Of a stretch of 53,608 nt of DNA, positions 44,576 through 52,305 are shown in pieces. The notes beneath the pieces are model-generated. The model saw only the letters and a program-made list of their open reading frames with translations. It made no database searches and was not told the origin of the DNA. The DNA lies in the NCBI GenBank assembly GCA_020634755.1, contig JACKBC010000046.1, positions 1 to 53,608 on the forward strand, written 5' to 3'. The DNA is from Caldilineaceae bacterium. GTDB taxonomy: Bacteria > Chloroflexota > Anaerolineae > Caldilineales > Caldilineaceae. Every line of letters starts with the position of its first letter. The first letter of the stretch is position 1. A program made the position numbers and the translations under genes.

Positions 44576-44653
44576 ACTTACGCCGCGCCAGTGGAGCGCC
44601 AGACGAGAACAGCTTGGCTGACTTGGCAGTTTTCGCTCTAGGCTTGCGTAAGT
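44576..44653. repeat. 78-bp palindromic element with ACTTACGC ends
   Basis: Ends ACTTACGC and GCGTAAGT are exact complements. The right part, TTTTCGCTCTAGGCTTGCGTAA, resembles that of the 76-bp element at 52198-52273. Confidence 0.6.
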
Positions 44654-44678
44654 CCTAATCGTATAGAAATGATACAGC

Positions 44679-45926
44679 ATGAAACGTTTCCCATTGGGCG
44701 GGCAGGCCTATGCGCGCTGGCAAGATTACTTCGATCTGGGCGTCATTGGCTCGACCCACGGGCTGAGCGACGGCTTTGCCTCTTTGCTCAAACCGGTGCT
44801 GGCGCTGATCGTAGTGGATTTGGGGCTTTCTACACTTGACGCCGGCATCTTGCTCAGCGTCTTTAGCGTTTCCACCTTTCTTTTCCTCTACCCGCTTTCG
44901 CTGCTGGCCGACTACAGCGGTAAAAAGAAGACCATCCTGCTCATAGGCATTGGGCTGGCCGCCATAGCCTACTTTGCCATGCAGTGGACGACCACATTTA
45001 CGGCTTTGGCCGCGCTGGCTTTTCTGGCCGGCGCCGGCAACGCCACCTATCACCCCTGCGGCACCGCGCTGACGGCCGAACGCTTTGCCCATCGCCGTTC
45101 ATTTGCCATTTCATTCCACAGCATGATGGGCAATTTGGGCGCCAGCATTATGCCCATTGTGCAGGCCACCGTGGCCATGGCCGCGGGCTGGCGCACGGCG
45201 GTGGCCATCTGTACCGTGCCGGCCGCTCTGCTGCTGCCGCTGGTGGGGTTGCGCTTTACCAATAGCGCGCCCTCTTTACACCACTTGCCCATGACTGGCC
45301 GCCAAGAGCGCTTGCGCCAGATCACGGCGCTGGTGGTGAGCAATCGCAGCGTCGTGATCCTCGCCATGGTCTACGCCCTCACCGGCATGGGCACCGGCGT
45401 ACTCACCGGCTTTTTGGCGCTGCTGGCCGTGGCAAAATTCAACTTGAGCACGGCCAGCATCGGCGTTGCGCTAACCACCTATTACGTGGCGGGGGTCTTT
45501 GCCAAACCGCTCATGGGTTATCTCTATGACCGCAACGGCGCCCGCCTGGCGCTGCTGATTCCGCTGCTGCTGTGCGGCGCCTTGACCATCTGTGTGGCCT
45601 ATTCGCCGTGGGTGTGGCTATTTATGCTGGCAATAGCGCTAGTGGGCATGGCCAGTCCCATTAGCCCCATTATCTTAACCGCGGCCGCCGATCACAGCGA
45701 CAAAGAAGCGCTGGCCTCATCGGTTGGGCTGATCTACACCTGCTATGGGCTGAGCTTTTTGTCGCCGCTCATTGGCGGCTGGCTGGCCGAACAATATGGG
45801 CTGCCGGTAAGCTATCTCTTTGCGGCGCTCCTCATCTGGGCCGGCGCCGGCGTAGCCTTGCTGCTGTCTGCAAAACAGACGACGCCAGAATCGGTGTACG
45901 AACCGAGCACGGTACGCCCGTACTAA
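44679..45926 (+). CDS. MFS transporter (fosmidomycin-resistance-like)
   Basis: An inner-membrane secondary transporter of 415 aa with about 12 hydrophobic segments. It resembles the FSR subgroup of the major facilitator superfamily: DGFASLLKPVLALIVVDLGLS near the start, the loop GAGNATYHPCGTALTAE and GRSFAISFHSMMGN-like segment, and ADYSGKKK in the loop between helices 2 and 3. FSR members export fosmidomycin or other small compounds; the substrate here is unknown. A palindromic element lies upstream and no regulator is adjacent. Confidence 0.87.
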   Translation: MKRFPLGGQAYARWQDYFDLGVIGSTHGLSDGFASLLKPVLALIVVDLGLSTLDAGILLSVFSVSTFLFLYPLSLLADYSGKKKTILLIGIGLAAIAYFAMQWTTTFTALAALAFLAGAGNATYHPCGTALTAERFAHRRSFAISFHSMMGNLGASIMPIVQATVAMAAGWRTAVAICTVPAALLLPLVGLRFTNSAPSLHHLPMTGRQERLRQITALVVSNRSVVILAMVYALTGMGTGVLTGFLALLAVAKFNLSTASIGVALTTYYVAGVFAKPLMGYLYDRNGARLALLIPLLLCGALTICVAYSPWVWLFMLAIALVGMASPISPIILTAAADHSDKEALASSVGLIYTCYGLSFLSPLIGGWLAEQYGLPVSYLFAALLIWAGAGVALLLSAKQTTPESVYEPSTVRPY

Positions 45927-45943
45927 GTCGACTTGGCAGATAG

Positions 45944-46369
45944 CTAGGGCGCTGGCGTCTGTTGCGGTATTGCACATCCATAGATATTTCTGGGATCAAC
46001 GGTTGGCGTCGGCGCGTTCGTTCGCATAATGTCATTCATGGCTTGAACGAATTCCATAGAACACGCGGGCAGTGGGCCGATGGTTGGCGCGCCTTCAGCC
46101 TGAATGCTGCCGTCGTTAAATGGCGACAACAGTTCACCCTTCTCATTGTAGCGCTTTGGTGGCGGTGTATATGGCGGCAATGTGGGCGCCTCTATGGGCT
46201 GCTGCGCCGCAGCGGCGGCATCTGCTTTTTCCACAATGGGTATAAAAACCAACTTCAAACTAAGGGGCTGGGCAAATGCACTGCTCGCCGCATTTTTGCC
46301 AAACTCCACGAGGCCATTTTTCTGCTGATGGGCGGCGGCACATTTGCCGTCTGAATAGAAAGCGTGCAT
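45944..46369 (-). CDS. Hypothetical protein, start uncertain
   Basis: An open frame runs from 46498 to 45944, but its 5' part overlaps the selenocysteine tRNA and its promoter, so I begin at the ATG at 46369, giving 141 aa. An ATG at 46423 is an alternative. The protein is Pro/Ala-rich (PTLPPYTPPPKRYNEKGELL), with two Cys residues near the end and a C-terminus of QQTPAP. A proper signal peptide is not obvious. No family is recognised, and it may be partly non-coding. Confidence 0.35.
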   Translation of the reverse strand: MHAFYSDGKCAAAHQQKNGLVEFGKNAASSAFAQPLSLKLVFIPIVEKADAAAAAQQPIEAPTLPPYTPPPKRYNEKGELLSPFNDGSIQAEGAPTIGPLPACSMEFVQAMNDIMRTNAPTPTVDPRNIYGCAIPQQTPAP

Positions 46370-46417
46370 CAGCCTCGCGCCCAAAAGGCGCATGCGTTGC
46401 CCCCACCAACGCAAGGT

Positions 46418-46447
46418 TTGCATCACTGACAGGAGAACATGTATACT
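46418..46447 (+). promoter_or_regulatory. Promoter of the selenocysteine tRNA gene
   Basis: TTGCAT (46418-46423) and TATACT (46442-46447) are 18 bp apart and end 7 bp before the first tRNA base, so transcription would start at about the mature 5' end. The -35 match is weak (three of six), the -10 match good. Confidence 0.5.
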
Positions 46448-46454
46448 ATCCAGC

Positions 46455-46550
46455 GGGGGGGCATGTGTCCCGGTGGATGCCTTGGTCTTCAAAATCAATG
46501 GGCGGCGGCGCAGAGCCGGCGTCGGTGGGTTCGACTCCCATGCCTTCCCG
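46455..46550 (+). tRNA. selC: tRNA-Sec (anticodon TCA)
   Basis: A 96-nt selenocysteine tRNA, recognised by its fold. The acceptor stem has 8 bp (GGGGGGGC with GCCTTCCC, two wobble pairs) and the T stem 5 bp (GTGGG-TTCGACT-CCCAT), together the bacterial 13-bp arm. The D stem has 6 bp with a 4-nt loop (GTGTCC-CGGT-GGATGC). The anticodon loop is CTTCAAA with anticodon TCA, which reads UGA. A long variable arm of about 23 nt pairs with a 5-nt loop. The discriminator base is G, and CCA is not encoded. It implies selenoprotein synthesis in this organism. selA, selB and selD are not in the window. Confidence 0.95.
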
Positions 46551-46696
46551 TAACATAATTTTCGTGTTCGTATTGTGTGAACCGGTTAGTTTCTGGTCTC
46601 GCAACCAGATCGTCAACTAGTACACGCAACACGCAACAACCACTACCAACACGCGATCCATTTTTATCAGCAATTCCGTAACCGACTTAACATCTC

Positions 46697-47107
46697 ATGG
46701 AAATTTCCCTCTTTCAAGATGACGAACCGCTGCGATTTGAGCGCATCATCTTCTACCCCTATCCGGATCTCAAACGCATTTGGGCGCGCCTCTGGTTAAC
46801 CGCGCAGCAGGACCAGCACCCCAATTTGGAGATTCGCGTCCTCAACCCCGATGGTTCGGAAAACAATAGCATAAGCATGTTGGCTCAGACCGATCAGCGG
46901 CTGGAAAAGACGCTGCACATGCGCGATCCGCAACCGGGGGCTACTTACCACGTCGTCGCCGAGTTAACCCTGGGTCTCAGTCAGGCGCCGGAACTGCTGG
47001 ACCGCCAGGAATTTGATATGCTGCTCGAGTTCCGCAACCCAGAAGCCAAAGAACCCGGCTTCGGCATGGGCGTTGACTGGGCTGTTTTTCAATCCGAAGC
47101 CAGCTAA
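46697..47107 (+). CDS. Hypothetical protein
   Basis: A 136-aa soluble protein without a signal peptide, about 145 bp downstream of the selenocysteine tRNA. It has alternating hydrophobic residues typical of a beta-sandwich (RFERIIFYPYPDLKRIWARLWLTA, LEIRVLNPDGSENNSIS, TYHVVAELTLGL). The C-terminal part is FRNPEAKEPGFGMGVDWAVF. No family is recognised. Its Cys content is zero and its stop is TAA, so it is not a selenoprotein. No clear ribosome-binding site is visible. Confidence 0.7.
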   Translation: MEISLFQDDEPLRFERIIFYPYPDLKRIWARLWLTAQQDQHPNLEIRVLNPDGSENNSISMLAQTDQRLEKTLHMRDPQPGATYHVVAELTLGLSQAPELLDRQEFDMLLEFRNPEAKEPGFGMGVDWAVFQSEAS

Positions 47108-47170
47108 GCGTCCTTTTTCACCCCTCTGTTTGTTTACCCAACAAATCCGTTAAATTGTCTCTAAAACATG

Positions 47171-47188
47171 TGACGTAGTACTACGTCA
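47171..47188. promoter_or_regulatory. Perfect 18-bp palindrome TGACGTAGTACTACGTCA
   Basis: An exact palindrome in the spacer upstream of the subtilase gene, about 165 bp before its likely start. It has the size and symmetry of a dimeric regulator operator. No matching regulator lies in the window. Confidence 0.6.
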
Positions 47189-47351
47189 ATTGGTGTAGCC
47201 ACCTGTATGCAATTAGGTCATTTGCCTGTTCAAAATGGGGGCGATTCAGTATATGATTGAACTACCCGTTTTGCTTTGATTATCCTTACAAACTCCATTA
47301 TTCAACCCATTGCATTTCGGGCCAGAAATTCATTCTTCTCAATTGGACGAA

Positions 47352-48791
47352 ATGTATATGAAGCTCATTAGTACACCTCGCTCGCTCCCGTTCCTACCCT
47401 TAACGCTCACATTCACCCTCCTTCTCATGCTCTTCCATCATCAACTGGCTGGGGCGGCCCCTGCCTTTACACAAGGGAGCGACGGGAGCCAAGCGGAATC
47501 CGGTTTTGTCTATATCCAGTTTCAGCCAGATGTTTCGCGCGCAGCTGCCGAAGGAACCGTGGCCCAGATGAATGCTGTGCTGATAGACTGGCTGGCGCCA
47601 CTGCACATTGCCAAAGTGCAGATGGGTGCAGCGAGCGGGAAAGCATCTTTTCAAACCCTCTGGGCATTGGCTGCAAACGAACCATCCATTCAGTTTGTGG
47701 AACCCGGCGCCACAGTTATGGGCAACCCGTTGAACAATGACGGCCTCAACAACGACCCTTATGATGAAACGAACGATGAGCCCAATGATGAAACGGACGA
47801 CGAAGAGGTCGGCTATAATGACCCCTCTTTGAAAGTCGCCGATGAATCTTATGGGCTAACCCAAGTACATGCGCTGGAAGCGTGGGACATAATCACCGGA
47901 ACCCCAGAGGTGATTATTGCCGTGCTGGATTCAGGCATTAACGCTGAGCATCCTGAGTTTGCGGACCGCGTCATTATGGGGTATGACTACATCAACGACG
48001 ATGACGACCCCACTGACGATCACGGGCATGGGTCACACGTTTCTGGGATTGCCGCGGCTGCGCTCAACAATGGCCAAGGCGCCGCCGGCATCTGCCCCAA
48101 CTGTTCAATTTTGGCCGTCAAGGTGCTTAACGAAAACAACGCCGGTACTTGGTGGTCGGCAGCCCAGGGCATTCTCTATGCCGTGGACAACGGCGCCCGC
48201 GTGATCAATCTGAGCTTGGGCGCCAACGTACCGTCCAACACCATTAAATCAGCCATTGACTATGCACAAGAACACGATGTGCTCATTGTGGCCGCTGCCG
48301 GTAATTCGGCCAGCAGCACCAATTTCTATCCGGCGGCATACGAAGGTATTATGGGCATTAGCGCCACCAACAGCAGCGATGAATTATGGGGACTGAGCAA
48401 TCGCGGGGCGTATATTGACGTAGCCGCGCCGGGCCACCTCATCTATGGCCCCAATAAGACGCTGGACGATGAATATGGCGGTTATGTTTACAAAAGCGGC
48501 ACCAGCATGGCCGCGCCTTTTGTCACTGGACTGGCCGGCCTGCTCTTTAGCCAAGATCCAACGCGCACGGCCGCAGACGTAGTGAATATCATCACCCAAA
48601 GCGCCGATGATCTGGGTGACCCAGGGTGGGATGACTTTTACGGCCACGGTCGCATCAACGTGTGGGCCGCCGTCACTTATGACATTGAACAAAAATCTGG
48701 CACCACCACGCTGCCCCCACCCGTTGCCCATGAAGACATCACCGCGCAAACAGGCAAAACGCTCTATATGCCGCTTTTGCGACGCAACTGA
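47352..48791 (+). CDS. Secreted subtilisin-like serine protease (S8)
   Basis: An exported protease of 479 aa from the ATG at 47352; a TTG at 47310 would extend it. A signal peptide is at about 1-36 (LPFLPLTLTFTLLLMLFHHQLAG), then a propeptide-like domain (FVYIQFQPDVS...FVEPGA), an acidic linker of Asn/Asp/Glu repeats, and the catalytic domain with Asp193 (VLDSG), His226 (HGSHVSG), oxyanion Asn318 (AAAGNSA) and Ser385 (SGTSMAAP). The last residues are KTLYMPLLRRN, sharing a C-terminal tail with two other secreted proteins here. The acidic linker may bind Ca2+. It probably degrades extracellular protein. Confidence 0.92.
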   Translation: MYMKLISTPRSLPFLPLTLTFTLLLMLFHHQLAGAAPAFTQGSDGSQAESGFVYIQFQPDVSRAAAEGTVAQMNAVLIDWLAPLHIAKVQMGAASGKASFQTLWALAANEPSIQFVEPGATVMGNPLNNDGLNNDPYDETNDEPNDETDDEEVGYNDPSLKVADESYGLTQVHALEAWDIITGTPEVIIAVLDSGINAEHPEFADRVIMGYDYINDDDDPTDDHGHGSHVSGIAAAALNNGQGAAGICPNCSILAVKVLNENNAGTWWSAAQGILYAVDNGARVINLSLGANVPSNTIKSAIDYAQEHDVLIVAAAGNSASSTNFYPAAYEGIMGISATNSSDELWGLSNRGAYIDVAAPGHLIYGPNKTLDDEYGGYVYKSGTSMAAPFVTGLAGLLFSQDPTRTAADVVNIITQSADDLGDPGWDDFYGHGRINVWAAVTYDIEQKSGTTTLPPPVAHEDITAQTGKTLYMPLLRRN

Positions 48792-48895
48792 TAGGGAAGC
48801 GGTTGATGAACATTCATAAATTGTTTCGGTAATAGATGCCACAGGCTGAAGCCTGCGTCTGCTAGCGGAAGCCTGCTCAAGCAGGCTATTTCTAG

Positions 48896-49016
48896 AGTGC
48901 GCTTTAGCGTACTTTGGCTGACAGGCGCTGGTTTCAACCAGTGCGGTCGTTTACCGATTTAAATTGTTAACTTCCATAAACCGCGTCTGCTAGAGAAAAG
49001 TACGCTAAAGCGCACT
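48896..49016. repeat. Perfect 20-bp inverted repeat AGTGCGCTTTAGCGTACTTT
   Basis: Arms 48896-48915 and 48997-49016 are exact complements 81 nt apart. It has the form of a small non-autonomous element. The GCTTTAGCG core is shared with the inverted repeat at 6053-6105. Confidence 0.75.
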
Positions 49017-49052
49017 GTTTACCATCATCTTGACCAGCACAATAAATTGCAT

Positions 49053-49095
49053 AAAGACGCCCGCAATCATTTTGAATGCGGGCGTCTTTGTTTAT
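49053..49095 (+). terminator. Rho-independent terminator
   Basis: AAAGACGCCCGCA (49053-49065) pairs perfectly with TGCGGGCGTCTTT (49077-49089) across an 11-nt loop and is followed by TGTTTAT. It would end transcription from the subtilase gene; the minus strand has a shorter T tract. Confidence 0.75.
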
Positions 49096-49164
49096 CGCTG
49101 GGCCGTCGCTTTCATAAAATTTCCAATTCGATGTATGATGTAGGTTGCTCAACGTTAAGGATTT

Positions 49165-49204
49165 CGATGTTGGCGGTTGTGCTTCGATGTTGGCGGTTGT
49201 GCTT
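49165..49204 (+). repeat. Tandem 20-bp duplication CGATGTTGGCGGTTGTGCTT
   Basis: Two exact head-to-tail copies lie about 75-115 bp before the UxaA start codon, where promoter or operator DNA is expected. A recent slippage event or a doubled regulator site would both fit. Confidence 0.75.
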
Positions 49205-49277
49205 AGCACAGAGCCATCATAGAAATCATATCGTTGTGTTCTATGCCCACTTGTCGAGATACAGCAAAGAGGAACCT

Positions 49278-51980
49278 ATGCCCGCAAAAGTGATGCTTGC
49301 CGAAGTTAGCAGAATCCCCCTGCCCGGCGATAATGTGGCCATTGCCACCAGACGCTTGGACGCCGGAACGCTCATTAGCCATGGCGCCCACGAGTTTACG
49401 CTTGATTTCACCGTCATGGAAGGCCACCGCTTCGCCATCCAACCCATTCACGTTGGCGAATCGCTGCTTTCTTGGAATTTACCATTTGGAGAAGCCATTC
49501 AGGAGATTGCGCCCGGCGCCTATGTTTGCAACGCCGGCATGTTGGACGCGCTCTCTGGCCGCTCAATCGATTTTGCCTTGCCGCCCCAACCCAATTTTAA
49601 AGACAAGATTGACACCTATGCGCTCAATGAAGCTTCGTTTAAGCCAGCTGCCCAAGTGGATCGGTTTAGTGAGGAGCGCACCTTTATGGGCTACCGGCGG
49701 CCCAAGGGGCGGGGCGTGGGTACGCGCAACACGATTGTGCTGCTGGGCACGACCTCGCGCACGGGTGGTTTTGTCAAACAGCTGGAAGCGCGGCTCAAAG
49801 AGTTGCCCAGCCGCTACGCAAATATTGATGACATTGTGGCCGTCGCGCACACGGAAGGCGGCAGTCAATCTCCCAATAATCTCGAGCTGTTGCTGCGCAC
49901 GCTGGCCGGTTTTGTTATTCACCCCAATGTGGGCGCCGTGCTGCTGGTGGATTATGGCATGGAACCGGTGACCAACGACATGGTGCGCACTTACATGCAA
50001 GAGCACAACTATCCGCTGGACGCCGTGCCGCACCACTTTCTCTCCCTAACCGGCGGCTTTGAAGCCAATCTAGCCCAAGGCGAAGCCATTGTGCGTGGCT
50101 GGCTCGACCAGGTAAACAGCACGCCACGCACAGCCGAATCGGTAGCCAACCTGAAGATCGCGCTCCAATGTGGCGGCTCGGACGCCTTCTCCGGCGTATC
50201 GGGCAACCCGCTGGCGGCCTGGGTGGCGCGCGAGGTAATTCGCTACGGCGGCGCCGCCAACCTGGCCGAAACCGATGAGCTGATTGGCGCCGAACCCTAC
50301 ATTTTGGATAAGGTGCGCAATGTGGAAACGGCGCGCAAATTCCTGGCCACGATTGAACGTTTTAAGGAGCGCGTGGCCTGGCACGGTCACACGGCCGAAG
50401 GTAACCCATCCGGCGGCAATAAGTTCCGCGGCCTCTACAACATTGCCCTCAAATCCATTGGCGCCGGTATGAAAAAGAACCCTGATGTGCGGCTCGATTA
50501 CGTAATTGACTACGGCGAACAAATGCAGGAGCCGGGCTACTATTTTATGGACAGCCCGGGCAACGACTTGGAGAGCGTGGCCGGCCAGGTGGCGTCCGGC
50601 TGCAACGTGATCTTCTTTGTGACCGGCAACGGCTCCATCACCAATTTCCCCTTTGTGCCCACGCTCAAATTTGTAACCACTTCACGGCGCTACCGTCTGC
50701 TTTCCCGCGAAATGGATGTAAACGCCGGCGCCTATTTGGATGGCGTCTCTATGGATGACCTTGGGGCGCAAACCTTTGAACAAACGCTCAATTGCGCCGC
50801 TGGCGAGCGCAGCGTGGGCGAAAAGGCCGGCCACGCCCAGACCCAAATCTGGCGCGACTGGCGGCAAACCAGCACCGAACACTTAGACGAACTGCTGCAC
50901 GCTCCTGCCCCCACCGGGGCTCCTCTGCCCATCAACCTGGACCATGCTCCCACCACAACCATCCAGTTTGCCATGATTGAAACAGAGCGGGGCTTGGCTG
51001 CCGATCAGGTGGGGCTAATTCTGCCCACCAGCCTCTGCTCCGGTCAGATTGCGGCCATGACGACCCACATGCTCAACCAGAAAAAGCTGGGCCAAGATCA
51101 TGGGGTATCGCGCTTTGTGACGTTAACGCACACCGAGGGTTGCGGTGCATCTAGCGGTGCGTCGGAGGCGCTTTTTACGCGCACCATGTTGGGCTATTTG
51201 GCTCATCCGCTGGTGAAGCACTGCCTGCTGCTGGAACACGGCTGCGAAAAGACGCACAACGACTACATGCGCCATGCGTTGCAAGAAATAGGACTGGATC
51301 CGCAGAAAATGGGCTGGGCCAGCGTGCAGCTCGATGGCGGCATTGAGGCGGTCATGCAGAAAATTGAAGCGTGGTTTGCGCAACAGATCGCCCAAAGCGG
51401 ACCGCCGACCAGACGCATGGCCGGCGTGGGCGCGCTGCGTATGGGGCTCATGAGCGCTGGACCGGTATCCCCCAGCGCGGCCCAGGCGCTGGCGCTCCTG
51501 ACGCAAACCGTGGTCGCCGCCGGGGGCGCCGTTGTGACGCCAGACAACGCCCCATTCCTGTCGGCGCCTACGTATCGAGACACGCTTTTTGGCGACCAGA
51601 CCTTTATGCCATCTCTCGCCTATGGCGAACACATGCGCCAGCCCGGCTTTCACATGATGGAAACGCCCACTTCGCACTGGGTGGAAACACTTTCTGGCAT
51701 TGGCGCCACGGGTGTGGATCTGGTGGTGGCGTACGTGGGCGAACATCCGATCCAGACGCATCCGCTGACGCCCGTTCTGCAAATCACGGCTGACGAAAGT
51801 GTGGAAACGCGCTTTGGCGATGACATTGATCTGGTGCTGACCGGCGCGGCCCAAGAATGGCCCACCCAGATTTTGCAGCTGATCTCCGAACTCATCGGCG
51901 GCCACCATGCCCCGAAACTCATGCAGCAAGGTAATATTGATTTTCAGATCACGCGGGGGCTGCTGGGTGTTTCAATGTAA
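49278..51980 (+). CDS. Double-length UxaA-type hydro-lyase (altronate/galactarate dehydratase family)
   Basis: A 900-aa protein started at an ATG at 49278 with AAAGAGGAA upstream; the frame runs farther 5' into a terminator. Residues about 1-90 form a SAF-type domain, and about 125-560 a UxaA dehydratase module (GRGVGTRNTIVLLGTTSRTGG, VAVAHTEGGSQSPNNLELLLRTLAGFVIHPNVGAVLLVDYG, GGSDAFSGVSGNP). A second homologous module occupies about 565-900 (ADQVGLILPTSLCSGQIAAM, LTHTEGCGASSGASEALFTRTMLGYLAHPLVKHCLLLEHGCEKTHNDYM). UxaA enzymes dehydrate sugar acids with an Fe2+ centre; module 1 has Ser where module 2 has Cys in the THTEGC motif, so only one may be catalytic. Confidence 0.88.
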   Translation: MPAKVMLAEVSRIPLPGDNVAIATRRLDAGTLISHGAHEFTLDFTVMEGHRFAIQPIHVGESLLSWNLPFGEAIQEIAPGAYVCNAGMLDALSGRSIDFALPPQPNFKDKIDTYALNEASFKPAAQVDRFSEERTFMGYRRPKGRGVGTRNTIVLLGTTSRTGGFVKQLEARLKELPSRYANIDDIVAVAHTEGGSQSPNNLELLLRTLAGFVIHPNVGAVLLVDYGMEPVTNDMVRTYMQEHNYPLDAVPHHFLSLTGGFEANLAQGEAIVRGWLDQVNSTPRTAESVANLKIALQCGGSDAFSGVSGNPLAAWVAREVIRYGGAANLAETDELIGAEPYILDKVRNVETARKFLATIERFKERVAWHGHTAEGNPSGGNKFRGLYNIALKSIGAGMKKNPDVRLDYVIDYGEQMQEPGYYFMDSPGNDLESVAGQVASGCNVIFFVTGNGSITNFPFVPTLKFVTTSRRYRLLSREMDVNAGAYLDGVSMDDLGAQTFEQTLNCAAGERSVGEKAGHAQTQIWRDWRQTSTEHLDELLHAPAPTGAPLPINLDHAPTTTIQFAMIETERGLAADQVGLILPTSLCSGQIAAMTTHMLNQKKLGQDHGVSRFVTLTHTEGCGASSGASEALFTRTMLGYLAHPLVKHCLLLEHGCEKTHNDYMRHALQEIGLDPQKMGWASVQLDGGIEAVMQKIEAWFAQQIAQSGPPTRRMAGVGALRMGLMSAGPVSPSAAQALALLTQTVVAAGGAVVTPDNAPFLSAPTYRDTLFGDQTFMPSLAYGEHMRQPGFHMMETPTSHWVETLSGIGATGVDLVVAYVGEHPIQTHPLTPVLQITADESVETRFGDDIDLVLTGAAQEWPTQILQLISELIGGHHAPKLMQQGNIDFQITRGLLGVSM

Positions 51981-51995
51981 GCAGGGGAGTAAGGC

Positions 51996-52111
51996 TTTAA
52001 CGTCATTAAGTGAGCGAAAAGTGCGTCGCACGGGGTCAGCCATTTTGATGCTAGCATTCGCGTGGCATAGCGTGCGTCGCACTTGAAGCGGCCTTAACTA
52101 AAGGACGTTGA
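51996..52111. mobile_element. 116-bp MITE, copy 2
   Basis: Matches the 31642 MITE along its length: GCGAAAAGTGCGTCGCACGG, GCCATTTTG, GCGTGGCATA and CGTGCGTCGCACTTGAAGCG. It is flanked by GTAAGG on both sides (51989-51994 and 52112-52117), a likely target duplication with one base offset. Confidence 0.8.
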
Positions 52112-52197
52112 GTAAGGAATAGGCTGTGGCAACCAGCATAGTCCGTAAACCTACTCCCCACTTCTTACTCCCTACTCCACGTATTTTACATACTCAC

Positions 52198-52273
52198 GTT
52201 ACGCAGCGACAGCCAGTCTGCTAGAGGGAAACAGGAACGTCGGCGAGCCGAATTTCCGCTAGACTTGCGTAAC
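52198..52273. repeat. 76-bp palindromic element with GTTACGCA ends
   Basis: Ends GTTACGCA and TGCGTAAC are exact complements; CTAGAGGGAAA and TTTCCGCTAG pair inside, and GTCGGCGAGCC lies centrally. Related at the ends to the element at 44576-44653. Confidence 0.65.
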
Positions 52274-52305
52274 ATAAGTTACATACACAGAAAGGACAAT
52301 CTACC

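Larger units (their letters stand above)
48792..49277. other. Intergenic region with inverted repeats and a terminator
   Basis: Holds a short palindrome AGCCTGCTCAAGCAGGCT near 48870, a direct GCGTCTGCTAG repeat, the 20-bp inverted repeat at 48896-49016, a terminator and a 20-bp tandem duplication. The plus-strand open frame running through it toward the UxaA gene has no conserved sequence, so I do not call it coding. Confidence 0.55.
51981..52305. other. Intergenic region with a MITE and a 76-bp palindrome
   Basis: Contains MITE copy 2, a pyrimidine-rich CTACTCCCCACTTC tract of the GGAGT spacer family (52151-52180) and a GTTACGCA-ended palindrome. No gene seen. Confidence 0.6.

Noticed and set aside
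49047..49277. 77-residue N-terminal extension of the UxaA protein
   Set aside because: It crosses a terminator hairpin and an exact duplication; the internal ATG at 49278 has a good ribosome-binding site and starts the conserved domain.
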